Source: Lysobacterales bacterium 63-13
GTDB taxonomy: Bacteria; Pseudomonadota; Gammaproteobacteria; Xanthomonadales; Rhodanobacteraceae
DNA: 64,000 bases
Assembly (NCBI GenBank): GCA_001899855.1
Contig: MKWR01000013.1
Location: 229,567 to 293,566 of the forward strand
Direction: 5' to 3'
Translations under genes and position numbers: made by a program
In this document: piece after piece, positions 1 through 8,327 of the stretch
Layout of the letters: every line of letters begins with the position of its first letter
Position numbering within the stretch: position 1 is the first letter of the stretch
The notes under the pieces: generated by a model
What the model was told of the DNA's origin: nothing
Seen by the model: the letters and a program-made list of their open reading frames with translations, nothing else
Databases searched by the model: none

Positions 1-238
1 GATGGACATGGGTGACGATGACGTAGTCGACCTTGTCGCGGGCGATGCCCTTGGCCTCAAGCTCGGCAAGCAGGAACGGAATGGAATAGTTGGTGCCGAC
101 ATCGATGAAGACCGCATGGCCGTCTTCGACGATCAGGTGGCTGGCGTCGAAGCGCGGCCGATGAAAGCCGGTATCGATCGCAGAGATGCCGTATGCGAAG
201 TCCATGGGTGCGTCTGCGCGTTTCGGTGGATCGCCCAT
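1..238 (-). CDS. MBL-fold metallo-hydrolase, N-terminal part (cut by window edge)
   Basis: Reading the minus strand from the ATG at 238 gives 79 residues before the window ends. The visible part has the metallo-beta-lactamase start: a short strand region, 'HAVFIDVGTNYS' and then 'VDYVIVTHVH', which is the beginning of the HxHxDH zinc motif that should continue beyond the window. The family hydrolyses thioesters, lactones or phosphodiesters, and the substrate cannot be told from this fragment. An in-frame ATG at 205 is a possible later start. It lies 39 bases downstream of the YcaQ-like gene on the same strand and may share its transcript. Confidence 0.8.
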   Translation of the reverse strand, partial: MGDPPKRADAPMDFAYGISAIDTGFHRPRFDASHLIVEDGHAVFIDVGTNYSIPFLLAELEAKGIARDKVDYVIVTHVH

Positions 239-277
239 GATCGCAGAGCAGGCGGCGCAGGGGAACGCGGCATTGCC

Positions 278-1537
278 CTAACTGGATCGCAGGGCCTGGC
301 GCAGGGCGGCCGCGAAGGAAGGCGGATCGCTGCGCAGCACGCGGACAGCGGCGGTTGCATGCCACTCGGCGCAGGCCTGGATGGCCTTGGCGATGGCCGC
401 GACAAAGCCCTCGTCAACCTTGACGCCTGCTTGCAGGTGGATGCGCTTGACCTCGAATACGCCATCCTGGCGATGTGCCTTGGCGTCGAGTCGACCGACC
501 AGGGCACCGCGATGCAGGATTGGCAGGACGAAATAGCCGTAGCGGCGCTTTGCCTCCGGCACGTAGCATTCAATCGTGTAGTCGAAGCCGAACAGGGCGC
601 TGGCCCTTGAGCGATCCCAGACCACGGGATCGAACGGCGACAACAACGTCGTGTGCGATGCGCGCAACTTTCCGGCAACGGCCTGTCGCAAGAGTTCGAC
701 ATGCCCGGCATGCACGTAGGCGGGGTTTTCCCAGCCACGCACCTTGACCTGCAGCAGTTCGCCCGTCCTGACCAGTTCATGCAGGTCGGCGTCCTTGTGC
801 CGCGGTCGCGTGCGGAAGTAGTCGGCGATCCAGCGTGCCTGGGTGATGCCAAGGGCCTTCACCGAATCGAGGATGAGGCGGCGTTCGACGTCCTGCGTGC
901 TGATCGGTGCCGCTTCGGCAGCGACGCCCATACGCTGCATGACCCGCGCACTGAGATCGTAGACGCGCTGGAAGCGTTCGCGCCGCGCAACCATCAGCTC
1001 ACCGCGCGCAAACAAGGCTTCCAGCCAGCGTTTTTCATCCTTCCAACCCCACCAGCCGGTTGTCGCCCGCCGCGTCGCCTCGAAATCCGATGCCTTGGCC
1101 GGGCCATGCTCGCGGATGCGCGCAAGCACCGCGTTCATGCCGGCGCGCTGCCCTTCCTGCGCGCGGGCGGCGTGTTTGCTTGCCCAGTGGTTGTCGCGCG
1201 CGCCGGCCGCCTGGTGGGCGCGATGCAAGGCAAAGGCCCCACTCGGCGCGAAACAGGCCTCATGCGACCAGCATTCGAAGATTTCGCCGCGTTCGAGCGC
1301 TTCATCGAGCCATTCGGCCGGGTAGCGGCCCAGCCTTGAGAACAGCACCAGGTAGGGACTGCGTGCAACGACATGGATGGTGTCGATCTGCAGCAGGCGC
1401 ATGCGCTCGATGGCCGCCAGCACGTCGCCACGACGTGGCTTGCCCTGCGGCTTGCGCAGCAGGCCTTGTGCGGCGAGATGCAGGTTGCGCGCCTGCTGCG
1501 GGCTGATTTCCGCGGTGCTGTCGATCGGGCTTGGCAT
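278..1537 (-). CDS. YcaQ/AlkX-type DNA glycosylase (winged-helix, HTH_42 family)
   Basis: 419 residues, the usual length for the YcaQ (AlkX) family of winged-helix DNA glycosylases, which unhook interstrand crosslinks and excise bulky N-alkylpurines. The N-terminal region has the family phrase 'LLQIDTIHVVARSPYL', containing the catalytic QxD triplet (Q50, I51, D52). Further family-like stretches are 'WSHEACFAP' and 'SPFDPVVWDR' in the C-terminal third. The start is the ATG at 1537. It probably acts in the nucleoid as a repair enzyme. The MBL-fold gene follows 39 bases downstream on the same strand. The family assignment is firm; the exact lesion is inferred from characterised relatives. Confidence 0.85.
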   Translation of the reverse strand: MPSPIDSTAEISPQQARNLHLAAQGLLRKPQGKPRRGDVLAAIERMRLLQIDTIHVVARSPYLVLFSRLGRYPAEWLDEALERGEIFECWSHEACFAPSGAFALHRAHQAAGARDNHWASKHAARAQEGQRAGMNAVLARIREHGPAKASDFEATRRATTGWWGWKDEKRWLEALFARGELMVARRERFQRVYDLSARVMQRMGVAAEAAPISTQDVERRLILDSVKALGITQARWIADYFRTRPRHKDADLHELVRTGELLQVKVRGWENPAYVHAGHVELLRQAVAGKLRASHTTLLSPFDPVVWDRSRASALFGFDYTIECYVPEAKRRYGYFVLPILHRGALVGRLDAKAHRQDGVFEVKRIHLQAGVKVDEGFVAAIAKAIQACAEWHATAAVRVLRSDPPSFAAALRQALRSS

Positions 1538-1563
1538 GCGCCGATCATGCGCAGGCGCATCGC

Positions 1564-2766
1564 TCAGGGCAATGGCGGATCGAAGCCGTCGCGGAATATC
1601 AGGTCATCCAGTTCGGCAGCGCCGATATCGCAACGCGAGCCTTGCGGACGCGGGATGCCACGTGCATCGCTTGCCTCGCAGGCACCGGGCTGGCCGGCTG
1701 CGGCAGGGCTGCCTCGCTCAAGCGCCGGACTGGCCCAGGTCGGTGGCTGGGTTTCCACCGTGCCGCCGTAGACGGCAAAGGGTTGCAGCAGCGGGTTGAT
1801 CGGCTGCGCGGCGTTGCCGACCTGGTCGCCGGGTTGCGCACCGGCGAGCGTACAGAGCGCGCCGATATTGCCGATGATGTTGTGGCCGGCCGAGAGCAGC
1901 GAACCGTTCATGCCGACAAGGCAATCCGGATTGACCAGGCTGCTGCCGCCAAGGCTGAGGTCGATATTGCGCGCGACGATGCTGTTGGAGATTGAAACAT
2001 TGGCGTTTACCTCCAGTGCGCCGTCGCCGACGTCATCGAGGTCGCTGTCGGCAATGTTCAAGGTCATTGTGAGGTTGTTGAGCAGCGCCGGCGCATTGAA
2101 AACCGCCACCGATCCCGAACCAGTGCTGGTGTTGGAATCAAAGGTGACATTGCGCAAGCTTGCCGGGCCACCGCTGATCCAGAGCGCGCCGCCGTTGTCG
2201 GCGACATTGGCATGGAAGGCGGAGTTGACCACTTCGAGTGATCCGTCGGAGGCGATCCCGGCACCCTGGGCAGCGGTGTTGTTGGCGATTGAACAACCGC
2301 TGACGAGCAGGCTGACACCCGCCGCACTGACGATGGCACCGCCAAGTGATCCATTGCCGTTGCGTATCGTCACGCCTTCGATGCTGACCACGACCGGTTG
2401 CCCGGCAACGGGCACCGCCACATCGAAGACATGATCGTCGCGATCCCCGCGAATGCGCGTGACATCGGCACCGGCACCGCGCACCGCAAGGCTGCTGCGG
2501 ATATCCAGATCGCCGCTTGCATTGGCGTTCTCGCCAGCTCCGGCACGCTCGATGCGGTATTCGCCGGCAGCAAGCACGACAATATCCGCGCCGCTTCCCG
2601 CCGCGCAGCCCATGAAGGCACTGTCGGTGTTGGCGGCGGTGATGGCCTCGCGCAGGCTGCACTGGCCATCGGCTGCAATCACGTCATCGGCGGTCGTCAC
2701 ATTCAGTGTGGCCGCGGACACGCTGGAAACCAGACCGCCTGCCAGAAGTGCCAGGTACACACGCAT
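1564..2766 (-). CDS. Secreted CSLREAI / right-handed beta-helix protein with DGF tail
   Basis: 400 residues from the ATG at 2766, chosen because GGAGGA stands a few bases upstream (about 2771-2777) and the product then begins with a clean signal peptide (MRVYLALLAGGLVSSVSAA). An open frame continues upstream to 2820 but gives no signal peptide. After the signal comes 'DGQCSLREAI', the CSLREAI domain, followed by short Asn/Gly/Ser-rich turns typical of a right-handed parallel beta-helix. These proteins are exported and usually surface-associated; no enzyme activity can be assigned. The protein ends 'LIFRDGFDPPLP', a tail that recurs on two other exported proteins in this window (see findings). 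Confidence 0.8.
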   Translation of the reverse strand: MRVYLALLAGGLVSSVSAATLNVTTADDVIAADGQCSLREAITAANTDSAFMGCAAGSGADIVVLAAGEYRIERAGAGENANASGDLDIRSSLAVRGAGADVTRIRGDRDDHVFDVAVPVAGQPVVVSIEGVTIRNGNGSLGGAIVSAAGVSLLVSGCSIANNTAAQGAGIASDGSLEVVNSAFHANVADNGGALWISGGPASLRNVTFDSNTSTGSGSVAVFNAPALLNNLTMTLNIADSDLDDVGDGALEVNANVSISNSIVARNIDLSLGGSSLVNPDCLVGMNGSLLSAGHNIIGNIGALCTLAGAQPGDQVGNAAQPINPLLQPFAVYGGTVETQPPTWASPALERGSPAAAGQPGACEASDARGIPRPQGSRCDIGAAELDDLIFRDGFDPPLP

Positions 2767-2936
2767 GTCATTCCTCCGCAATCGCACCATGGTAGGGGCA
2801 AGGTGCTGCCCACGGGCCATGCCATTGACTCAGGCTAGGGCGGCGCGCGTTCTCAAGCCCGTTCGTCGTGCAATAATCGTACGCTACCCTTGTCGACATT
2901 CCGCATCGACATATCAACCTTCCACGGAGACCCATC

Positions 2937-4115
2937 ATGTCCGGCATCGTCATCGTCGGCGCCAAGCGCACCGCCATCGGTTCCTTCCTCGGCCAGTTCA
3001 CCGGCGTCCCCACGACCACGCTCGGTGCCACCGCGATCAAGGCGGCGGTCGAGCAGGCCGGTGTTCCGGTCGCCGACGTATCGGAAGTCATCATGGGTTG
3101 CGTGCTGCCGGCCAATCTCGGCCAGGCACCGGCACGCCAGGCCTCGCTGGCCGCCGGCCTGCCGAAATCGACCGGTTGCACGACGATCAACAAGGTCTGC
3201 GGCTCGGGCATGAAGGCCATCATGCTGGCCCACGATCTGGTCAAGGCCGGTTCGGCAAGCATTGTTGTCGCCGGCGGCATGGAGTCCATGACCAATGCCC
3301 CGCACATGCTGCCGAATTCGCGCACCGGCAACCGCTACGGCAATTTCAATGCCGTCGACCACATGGCCTGGGACGGCCTGACCAATCCCTACGACGGCCT
3401 GTCGATGGGTGTGTTCGCCGAAGCCACGGCCGACAAGTACAAGTTCACGCGCGAGGAGCAGGACGCGTTCGCCATTGAATCGGTCAAGCGCGCGCAGGCG
3501 GCAATTGCTTCCGGCGCATTCGCCGACGAGATCGTCGCGGTCAGCGTTGCCACGCGCAAGGGCGATGTGGAGTTCGCCACCGACGAGCAGCCCGGCAAGT
3601 CCGACATCAGCAAGATCCCGACCTTGAAGCCTGCCTTCCGCAAGGATGGCGGCACGGTCACCGCGGCAAGTTCCTCAAGCATCTCGGATGGCGCGGCGGC
3701 GACGGTTGTCATGTCCGCGGACGAAGCCGCCAGGCGCGGTCTCAAGCCGCTGGCAACGATCGTCGGCCATGCCACCAACTCGCAGGATCCGGAATGGTTC
3801 ACCACCGCCCCGGTCGGCGCGATCGAACGCGTGCTCAAGCAGGTTGGCTGGAACATCGGCGATGTCGATTTGTTCGAGATCAATGAAGCCTTCGCCGTCG
3901 TGGCGATGGCGCCAATCCGCGAACTCGGCATTCCGCACGCGAAAATCAACGTCAACGGCGGTGCCTGCGCCCTGGGCCACCCGATTGGCGCTTCCGGCGC
4001 GCGCCTGGTGGTCACCCTCATCAACGCCCTGCGCAAGCGCGGTGGCAAGCGCGGCGTGGCCAGCCTGTGCATTGGTGGCGGCGAAGCGACGGCAATCGCC
4101 ATTGAGCTGGCGTAA
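2937..4115 (+). CDS. phbA/atoB: Acetyl-CoA C-acetyltransferase (thiolase II)
   Basis: 392 residues, identical in length to the Zoogloea biosynthetic thiolase. It carries the nucleophilic Cys in 'NKVCGSGMKA' (C88), the His of 'GHPIGASG' (H348) and the second Cys of 'CIGGGEA' (C378). It condenses two acetyl-CoA to acetoacetyl-CoA or runs in reverse, in the cytosol. ACGGAG precedes the ATG. No PHB synthase or reductase lies beside it, so the role may be ketone-body or amino-acid breakdown rather than polymer storage. A run of seven T follows closely after the stop, without an obvious strong stem. Confidence 0.95.
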   Translation: MSGIVIVGAKRTAIGSFLGQFTGVPTTTLGATAIKAAVEQAGVPVADVSEVIMGCVLPANLGQAPARQASLAAGLPKSTGCTTINKVCGSGMKAIMLAHDLVKAGSASIVVAGGMESMTNAPHMLPNSRTGNRYGNFNAVDHMAWDGLTNPYDGLSMGVFAEATADKYKFTREEQDAFAIESVKRAQAAIASGAFADEIVAVSVATRKGDVEFATDEQPGKSDISKIPTLKPAFRKDGGTVTAASSSSISDGAAATVVMSADEAARRGLKPLATIVGHATNSQDPEWFTTAPVGAIERVLKQVGWNIGDVDLFEINEAFAVVAMAPIRELGIPHAKINVNGGACALGHPIGASGARLVVTLINALRKRGGKRGVASLCIGGGEATAIAIELA

Positions 4116-4267
4116 CGATTTTTTTCCATTTACCGGATTAGAGTGGACGGGTCGATTTCCGGCCTGATTGAATCCTCAGGCAGTTGTGTGCCTGATCACG
4201 AGCACTGCCAATGCGGCGGGCAGTGCCTCGAAAGCCCTGAAACGCTGCCTTTATTCGAGGGGATGAA

Positions 4268-4639
4268 ATGAACTTCACACGTATTATTCTGGCTTCCGCA
4301 CTGGCTCTGGGGCTGGCTGCCTGCGACAACTCCCAACAAAAGGCCCAGGAAGCTGCCGATGCTGCCGCCAAGGCAGCACAGGAAGCAGCCGCAGCCACGC
4401 AGAAGGCGGCGGACGAGGCAGCCATGGCCGCCAAGACTGCGGCTGAAGCAACCAAGACTGCCGTCGACAGCGCTGCCGCGACGACCATGGATGCCGCCAG
4501 CACAGCCGCTGACGCGACCAAGGAAGCCGCAGCCGATGCCGCTGACGCCGTGGGCGAAGCCGCCGACAAGGTGAAGGCCGCTGCGGAAGAGAAGAAAGAG
4601 GCCATCGAAGAGAAGAAGGACGACACCCAGAAGCATTGA
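4268..4639 (+). CDS. Small Ala-rich coiled-coil lipoprotein
   Basis: 123 residues. The signal peptide ends in a lipobox (LAAC, Cys19), so the product should be lipidated and held at the cell envelope. The mature part is almost only Ala, Lys, Glu, Asp and Thr in repeats such as 'AADAAAKAAQEAAAATQKAA' and ends Lys/Glu-rich ('AAEEKKEAIEEKKDDTQ'), predicting one long helix or coiled coil, with no predicted globular domain. GAGGGG lies just upstream of the ATG. A strong terminator follows at 4664-4693, so this is probably a single-gene transcript. Function unknown; an Lpp-like spacer or cell-wall tether is one possibility. Confidence 0.8.
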   Translation: MNFTRIILASALALGLAACDNSQQKAQEAADAAAKAAQEAAAATQKAADEAAMAAKTAAEATKTAVDSAAATTMDAASTAADATKEAAADAADAVGEAADKVKAAAEEKKEAIEEKKDDTQKH

Positions 4640-4663
4640 TCCTGCTTGCAGAGTCCTGATCCG

Positions 4664-4693
4664 CCGGCCGCCCTGTGCGGCCGGTTTCGTTTT
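4664..4693 (+). terminator. Rho-independent terminator after the Ala-rich lipoprotein gene
   Basis: Perfect 8-bp stem CCGGCCGC / GCGGCCGG (4664-4671 and 4677-4684) with a 5-base loop, followed by TTTCGTTTT. Confidence 0.8.
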
Positions 4694-4765
4694 CGCGGTG
4701 CGCCGTTCGCCCGGCATGACCCGCTATGATCCGGCCTTACGGATTTCGACCAGAACACGCTCGCC

Positions 4766-6373
4766 ATGCCCCGCATCCAGACCCAGATCGATCCGCGCTC
4801 ACCCGATTTCATCGCCAATTTCGAGAACCTTCGCACTCTGGTCGAGGATCTCAAGCAGCAACTGCGGATCACCGCTCTGGGTGGCGGCGACAAGGCGCGC
4901 AGCAAGCACACCGAGCGCGGCAAGCTGCTGCCGCGCGAACGCATCCGCGCCCTGCTCGATCCCGGTTCGCCCTTCCTCGAGCTTTCACCGCTGGCCGCGC
5001 ATGGCATGTATGACGGTGCCGCGCCGTGTGCAGGCCTGATCACCGGCATTGGCCGCGTCAAGGGCCAGGAGGTGCTGGTGGTCGCCAATGATGCGACGGT
5101 CAAGGGCGGCACCTATTTTCCGATGACGGTGAAGAAGCACCTGCGCGCGCAGGAAGTCGCCCTGGAGAATCGCCTGCCCTGCATCTACCTGGTTGATTCC
5201 GGCGGAGCGTTCCTGCCCTTGCAGGACGAGGTTTTCCCGGACAAGGAACACTTCGGCCGCATCTTCTACAACCAGGCGCGCATGAGTGCACTGGGGATTG
5301 CCCAGATTGCCGTGGTCATGGGTTCGTGCACGGCCGGCGGTGCCTATGTGCCGGCGATGAGCGACGAGACCATCATCGTCAAGAATCAGGGCACGATCTT
5401 CCTTGGCGGGCCGCCGCTGGTGAAGGCGGCAACCGGCGAAGTCGTCGATGCGGAATCACTCGGCGGTGCCGATGTGCACACGACAGTCTCCGGCGTCGCC
5501 GACCATTTCGCCGAGGACGATTCCCATGCGCTGAACATTGCGCGTGACCTGATCGGCAACCTGAATCGGCGCAAGGGCATGCCGCTTGCCTTGGCCGAGC
5601 CGCGCGAGCCGGCCTGCTCCATCGAGGAGATCTACGGCATCGTGCCGCGCGAGACGCGCATCCCGTTCGACATCCGCGAACTCATCGCGCGCATTGTCGA
5701 TGGCTCGGAATTCAGTGAATTCAAGGCGCGCTACGGGAAGACCCTGATCACTGGTTTTGCGCATATCCATGGCTATCCGGTTGGTATCGTCGCCAACAAC
5801 GGCATTCTCTTTGCCGAATCCGCGTTGAAGGGTGCGCACTTCATCGAACTGTGCAACCAGCGCAACATCCCGCTGGTCTTCCTGCAGAACATCACCGGCT
5901 TCATGGTTGGCCGCAAGTACGAGAACGCCGGCATCGCCAAGGACGGGGCAAAAATGGTCACCGCGGTTGCCTGTTCGCACGTGCCCAAGTTCACCGTGGT
6001 CATTGGCGGCAGTTTCGGCGCCGGCAACTACGCGATGTGCGGGCGGGCCTATGGCTCGCGATTCCTCTGGATGTGGCCAAACTCGCGCATCAGCGTGATG
6101 GGGGGCGAACAGGCAGCCAGCGTGCTGGCGACGGTCAAGCGCGACGGCATCGAAGCGTCGGGCAAGACCTGGTCGGCCGAAGAGGAAGCGGCATTCAAGG
6201 CACCCATCCGCGAGCAATACGAATCCCAGGGACACCCCTACTACGCCAGCGCGCGCCTTTGGGATGATGGCATCATCGATCCGGTGGATACGCGACGCGT
6301 ACTTGGACTGGCCATTTCCGCCTCGCTCAATGCACCGATTGAAGCCGGGCGCTTTGGCGTATTCCGCATGTGA
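4766..6373 (+). CDS. mccB: Methylcrotonyl-CoA carboxylase beta (carboxyltransferase) subunit
   Basis: 535 residues, full length for the acyl-CoA carboxylase beta subunit. Typical stretches are '[15 protein letters not shown]'-like '[19 protein letters not shown]', '[16 protein letters not shown]', '[15 protein letters not shown]' and '[20 protein letters not shown]', which build the two oxyanion holes for carboxybiotin and acyl-CoA. These match 3-methylcrotonyl-CoA carboxylase (leucine breakdown) better than propionyl- or acetyl-CoA carboxylase. The biotin-carrying alpha subunit (mccA), usually adjacent, is not next to it or elsewhere in the window and must be supplied from outside. Geranyl-CoA carboxylase is the main alternative. 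Confidence 0.88.
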   Translation: MPRIQTQIDPRSPDFIANFENLRTLVEDLKQQLRITALGGGDKARSKHTERGKLLPRERIRALLDPGSPFLELSPLAAHGMYDGAAPCAGLITGIGRVKGQEVLVVANDATVKGGTYFPMTVKKHLRAQEVALENRLPCIYLVDSGGAFLPLQDEVFPDKEHFGRIFYNQARMSALGIAQIAVVMGSCTAGGAYVPAMSDETIIVKNQGTIFLGGPPLVKAATGEVVDAESLGGADVHTTVSGVADHFAEDDSHALNIARDLIGNLNRRKGMPLALAEPREPACSIEEIYGIVPRETRIPFDIRELIARIVDGSEFSEFKARYGKTLITGFAHIHGYPVGIVANNGILFAESALKGAHFIELCNQRNIPLVFLQNITGFMVGRKYENAGIAKDGAKMVTAVACSHVPKFTVVIGGSFGAGNYAMCGRAYGSRFLWMWPNSRISVMGGEQAASVLATVKRDGIEASGKTWSAEEEAAFKAPIREQYESQGHPYYASARLWDDGIIDPVDTRRVLGLAISASLNAPIEAGRFGVFRM

Positions 6374-6408
6374 TCTTCTGGATCAATATCCAGATAAATC
6401 ATATGATT

Positions 6409-7407
6409 ATGTCGCTTTTCTCGATTCATTCTCGTGTTGGTGTCGGCCTCCTGGCCGTTGCCTTTTCCCTGCCGTCGCCCGGCTTTGCGGCGTCATCCGG
6501 CACATGGCTGCAGACGCGCGATTCGAATCCGTTTGCGCTGGCCAGCGGGCTGCCACTGGCCCCGGCCATCCCGCAGGAAGGCCGCTGGCAGTTCGACGTG
6601 ACCTTCAATGTCGCCAACACCGAACTCGCACAGTTCCGTGATGGGGCCTCCCTGGTGTTCGACGCAGAGACCCATGAATCCCGGATCAGCGCCGCCCATG
6701 CGTTCAACGAGCGCTGGAGCCTGCGCGCATCGCTTGGCTATCTGACAATCGGTGACGGCTTCCTCGACGCGCCAGTCGAACGGTTCCATCGTGCCTTCGG
6801 CTTTGACAATGGCGATCGCGGCCAACTGGGCACCACGGCACCGGTCATCGAGGTGCGTGACACGGGCATCACGCGCTATGCGCTCGACAAGGCGAGTTCG
6901 GGAAGTGGCCCCTTGCTGATCGACCTGACCCGCCAATGGCAACTGTCCGATCAGCATCTGTTCGGCATTGCACTCGGCGGCAAGCTCGCCACCGGCAGCG
7001 TGCGCCGCTTGACCGACAGCGACAGCAGCGATGTCTCGCTTTCCGCATTCAGCATGATGGCCTTCGGCGAACGACTGGATCTCGGCATCCGTGCCGGCAT
7101 GCTGCTGCGCAGCGGCAACCATTTGCTCGAAGAGCATGCGCGTGACCAGGTGCCATTCGCCGGCATCGTGCTGCGCTATCGGCTCGGCGACAAATGGTCC
7201 GCATGGCTGCAGTCTGACGCTCACGGTGCGCTTCATCGACGACTTCCCGATTTCCTTGGCGGCACCGCCAACCAGCTCAATTTCGGCTTGAGCCGACGCC
7301 TCGGCAATGCCAGCGAGTTGCAGGTCACCCTCGCCGAGGACCTGCCAGCGCTGCATTCATCCGATGTTGCCTTGACCCTCAACTGGCGCATGCGCACGGG
7401 ACAATGA
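6409..7407 (+). CDS. DUF3187 family outer-membrane protein
   Basis: 332 residues from ATG 6409. The frame is open back to a GTG at 6370 that overlaps the mccB stop, and ATG 6403 is also possible. No start has a good Shine-Dalgarno. ATG 6409 gives a normal signal peptide (positively charged start, hydrophobic core, 'PGFAA'). The mature protein starts with 'QTRDSNPFALASGLPLAP' and continues with alternating polar/hydrophobic strands, ending 'VALTLNWRMRTGQ'. This fits the DUF3187 family of predicted outer-membrane beta-barrels common in Xanthomonadales. Function unknown. Its codon use looks like that of its neighbours. Confidence 0.75.
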   Translation: MSLFSIHSRVGVGLLAVAFSLPSPGFAASSGTWLQTRDSNPFALASGLPLAPAIPQEGRWQFDVTFNVANTELAQFRDGASLVFDAETHESRISAAHAFNERWSLRASLGYLTIGDGFLDAPVERFHRAFGFDNGDRGQLGTTAPVIEVRDTGITRYALDKASSGSGPLLIDLTRQWQLSDQHLFGIALGGKLATGSVRRLTDSDSSDVSLSAFSMMAFGERLDLGIRAGMLLRSGNHLLEEHARDQVPFAGIVLRYRLGDKWSAWLQSDAHGALHRRLPDFLGGTANQLNFGLSRRLGNASELQVTLAEDLPALHSSDVALTLNWRMRTGQ

Positions 7408-7536
7408 CCCTGCGACAATGAGTCACTGCCGCTTTACCTTTGGATTCAGGTGCGTGCACCTATCTTGTGGGCGAATCGAAATGCGCTGCCCACAGCGCCT
7501 GGAGATCAAACCCAACTTTCAAGGAGATGCTCCGTC

Positions 7537-7977
7537 ATGCGTAACGTACTTATTGCCGCCTCGCTCCTGCTTGCCTCGTCATCGGCATTCGCGGCGTGTT
7601 CAATCGATGTCGATGGCAATGACGCCATGCAGTTCAATGTCAAGGCGATCGAGGTTCCGAGCAGCTGCAAGGACTTCACCATCAACCTGACCCATTCCGG
7701 CAAGATGGCCAAGAACGTCATGGGCCACAACGTCGTCGTGAGCAAGACCACCGACATGCAGGGCGTTGCCAATGATGGCGCCACCGCCGGCATCAACAAC
7801 GAATACGTCAAGCCGGACGATGCCCGCGTGATCGCGCACTCGAAGGTCATCGGTGCCGGTGAAAAGACTGCCGTCACGTTCGAGACCAGCAAGCTGGCCG
7901 CCGACGGCAAGTATTCGTTCTTCTGCTCGTTCCCGGGTCACTGGGCGCTCATGAAGGGCACGATCACCGTCAAGTAG
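7537..7977 (+). CDS. azu: Azurin (periplasmic blue copper electron carrier)
   Basis: 146-residue precursor with signal peptide cleaved near residue 18-19. The copper ligands are all present: H64 in 'MGHNVVVS', and C130, H135, M139 in '[14 protein letters not shown]'. Counting the mature protein from residue 19 these are H46, C112, H117 and M121, the standard azurin positions. It shuttles electrons in the periplasm between cytochromes and terminal enzymes such as nitrite reductase or cytochrome c peroxidase. The ATG at 7537 is fixed by AAGGAG at 7521-7526; the frame is open further upstream but without a signal peptide. Confidence 0.95.
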   Translation: MRNVLIAASLLLASSSAFAACSIDVDGNDAMQFNVKAIEVPSSCKDFTINLTHSGKMAKNVMGHNVVVSKTTDMQGVANDGATAGINNEYVKPDDARVIAHSKVIGAGEKTAVTFETSKLAADGKYSFFCSFPGHWALMKGTITVK

Positions 7978-8043
7978 GCAACCATCCACGACTCGGATTC
8001 CGGGTCTTGTTATGGGACAATCCGGGGTCGCAGACAGCTCTGC

Positions 8044-8120
8044 GGCCCCGTAGCTCAGCTGGATAGAGCGTCCCCCTCCTAAGGGGAAGGTCGCCCGTTC
8101 GAATCGGGCCGGGGTCGCCA
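8044..8120 (+). tRNA. tRNA-Arg (anticodon CCT)
   Basis: 77-nt cloverleaf. Acceptor GGCCCCG pairs with CGGGGTC (one G-T), the D-stem is GCTC/GAGC, the anticodon stem is TCCCC/GGGGA, and the loop CTCCTAA gives anticodon CCT (reads AGG). The T-arm is GCCCG-TTCGAAT-CGGGC. The 3' CCA is encoded. A single-copy rare-codon tRNA of this kind is a common integration target, but no integrase is nearby. Confidence 0.95.
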
Positions 8121-8195
8121 TCCCGGCTTTGCCGGCACGGCGAGACAGCCGCTGCCGTGCCGCCGTTCCCGCCTCGACGCTTCGCAACGCAGCGA

Positions 8196-8209
8196 TTGAC
8201 CTGCATCAA
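8196..8209. promoter_or_regulatory. FNR/ANR-like box upstream of nadA
   Basis: TTGAC-CTGC-ATCAA, one mismatch from the FNR/ANR consensus TTGAT-N4-ATCAA. It lies between tRNA-Arg and nadA, about 118 bases before the ATG at 8328. Assigned by pattern only. Confidence 0.45.
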
Positions 8210-8327
8210 GGACAGCGTGATTGTCGGGCAGGCATCATTTCTTCAGCAAATGCGCGACGCCGCCAGCCCATGCACGCCGGCGTCCCGGCCTGCCACCTGA
8301 ACCTTGAAGCTGGATGACCTCCCGACC

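Noticed and set aside
4766..6373. A full leucine-degradation operon around mccB.
   Set aside because: Neither mccA, the isovaleryl-CoA dehydrogenase, hydratase nor HMG-CoA lyase genes are adjacent; only the single beta subunit is seen.
7970..8209. A minus-strand frame containing 'GPIRTGDLPLRRGTLYPAEL'.
   Set aside because: Translation of tRNA-Arg(CCT) on the wrong strand.
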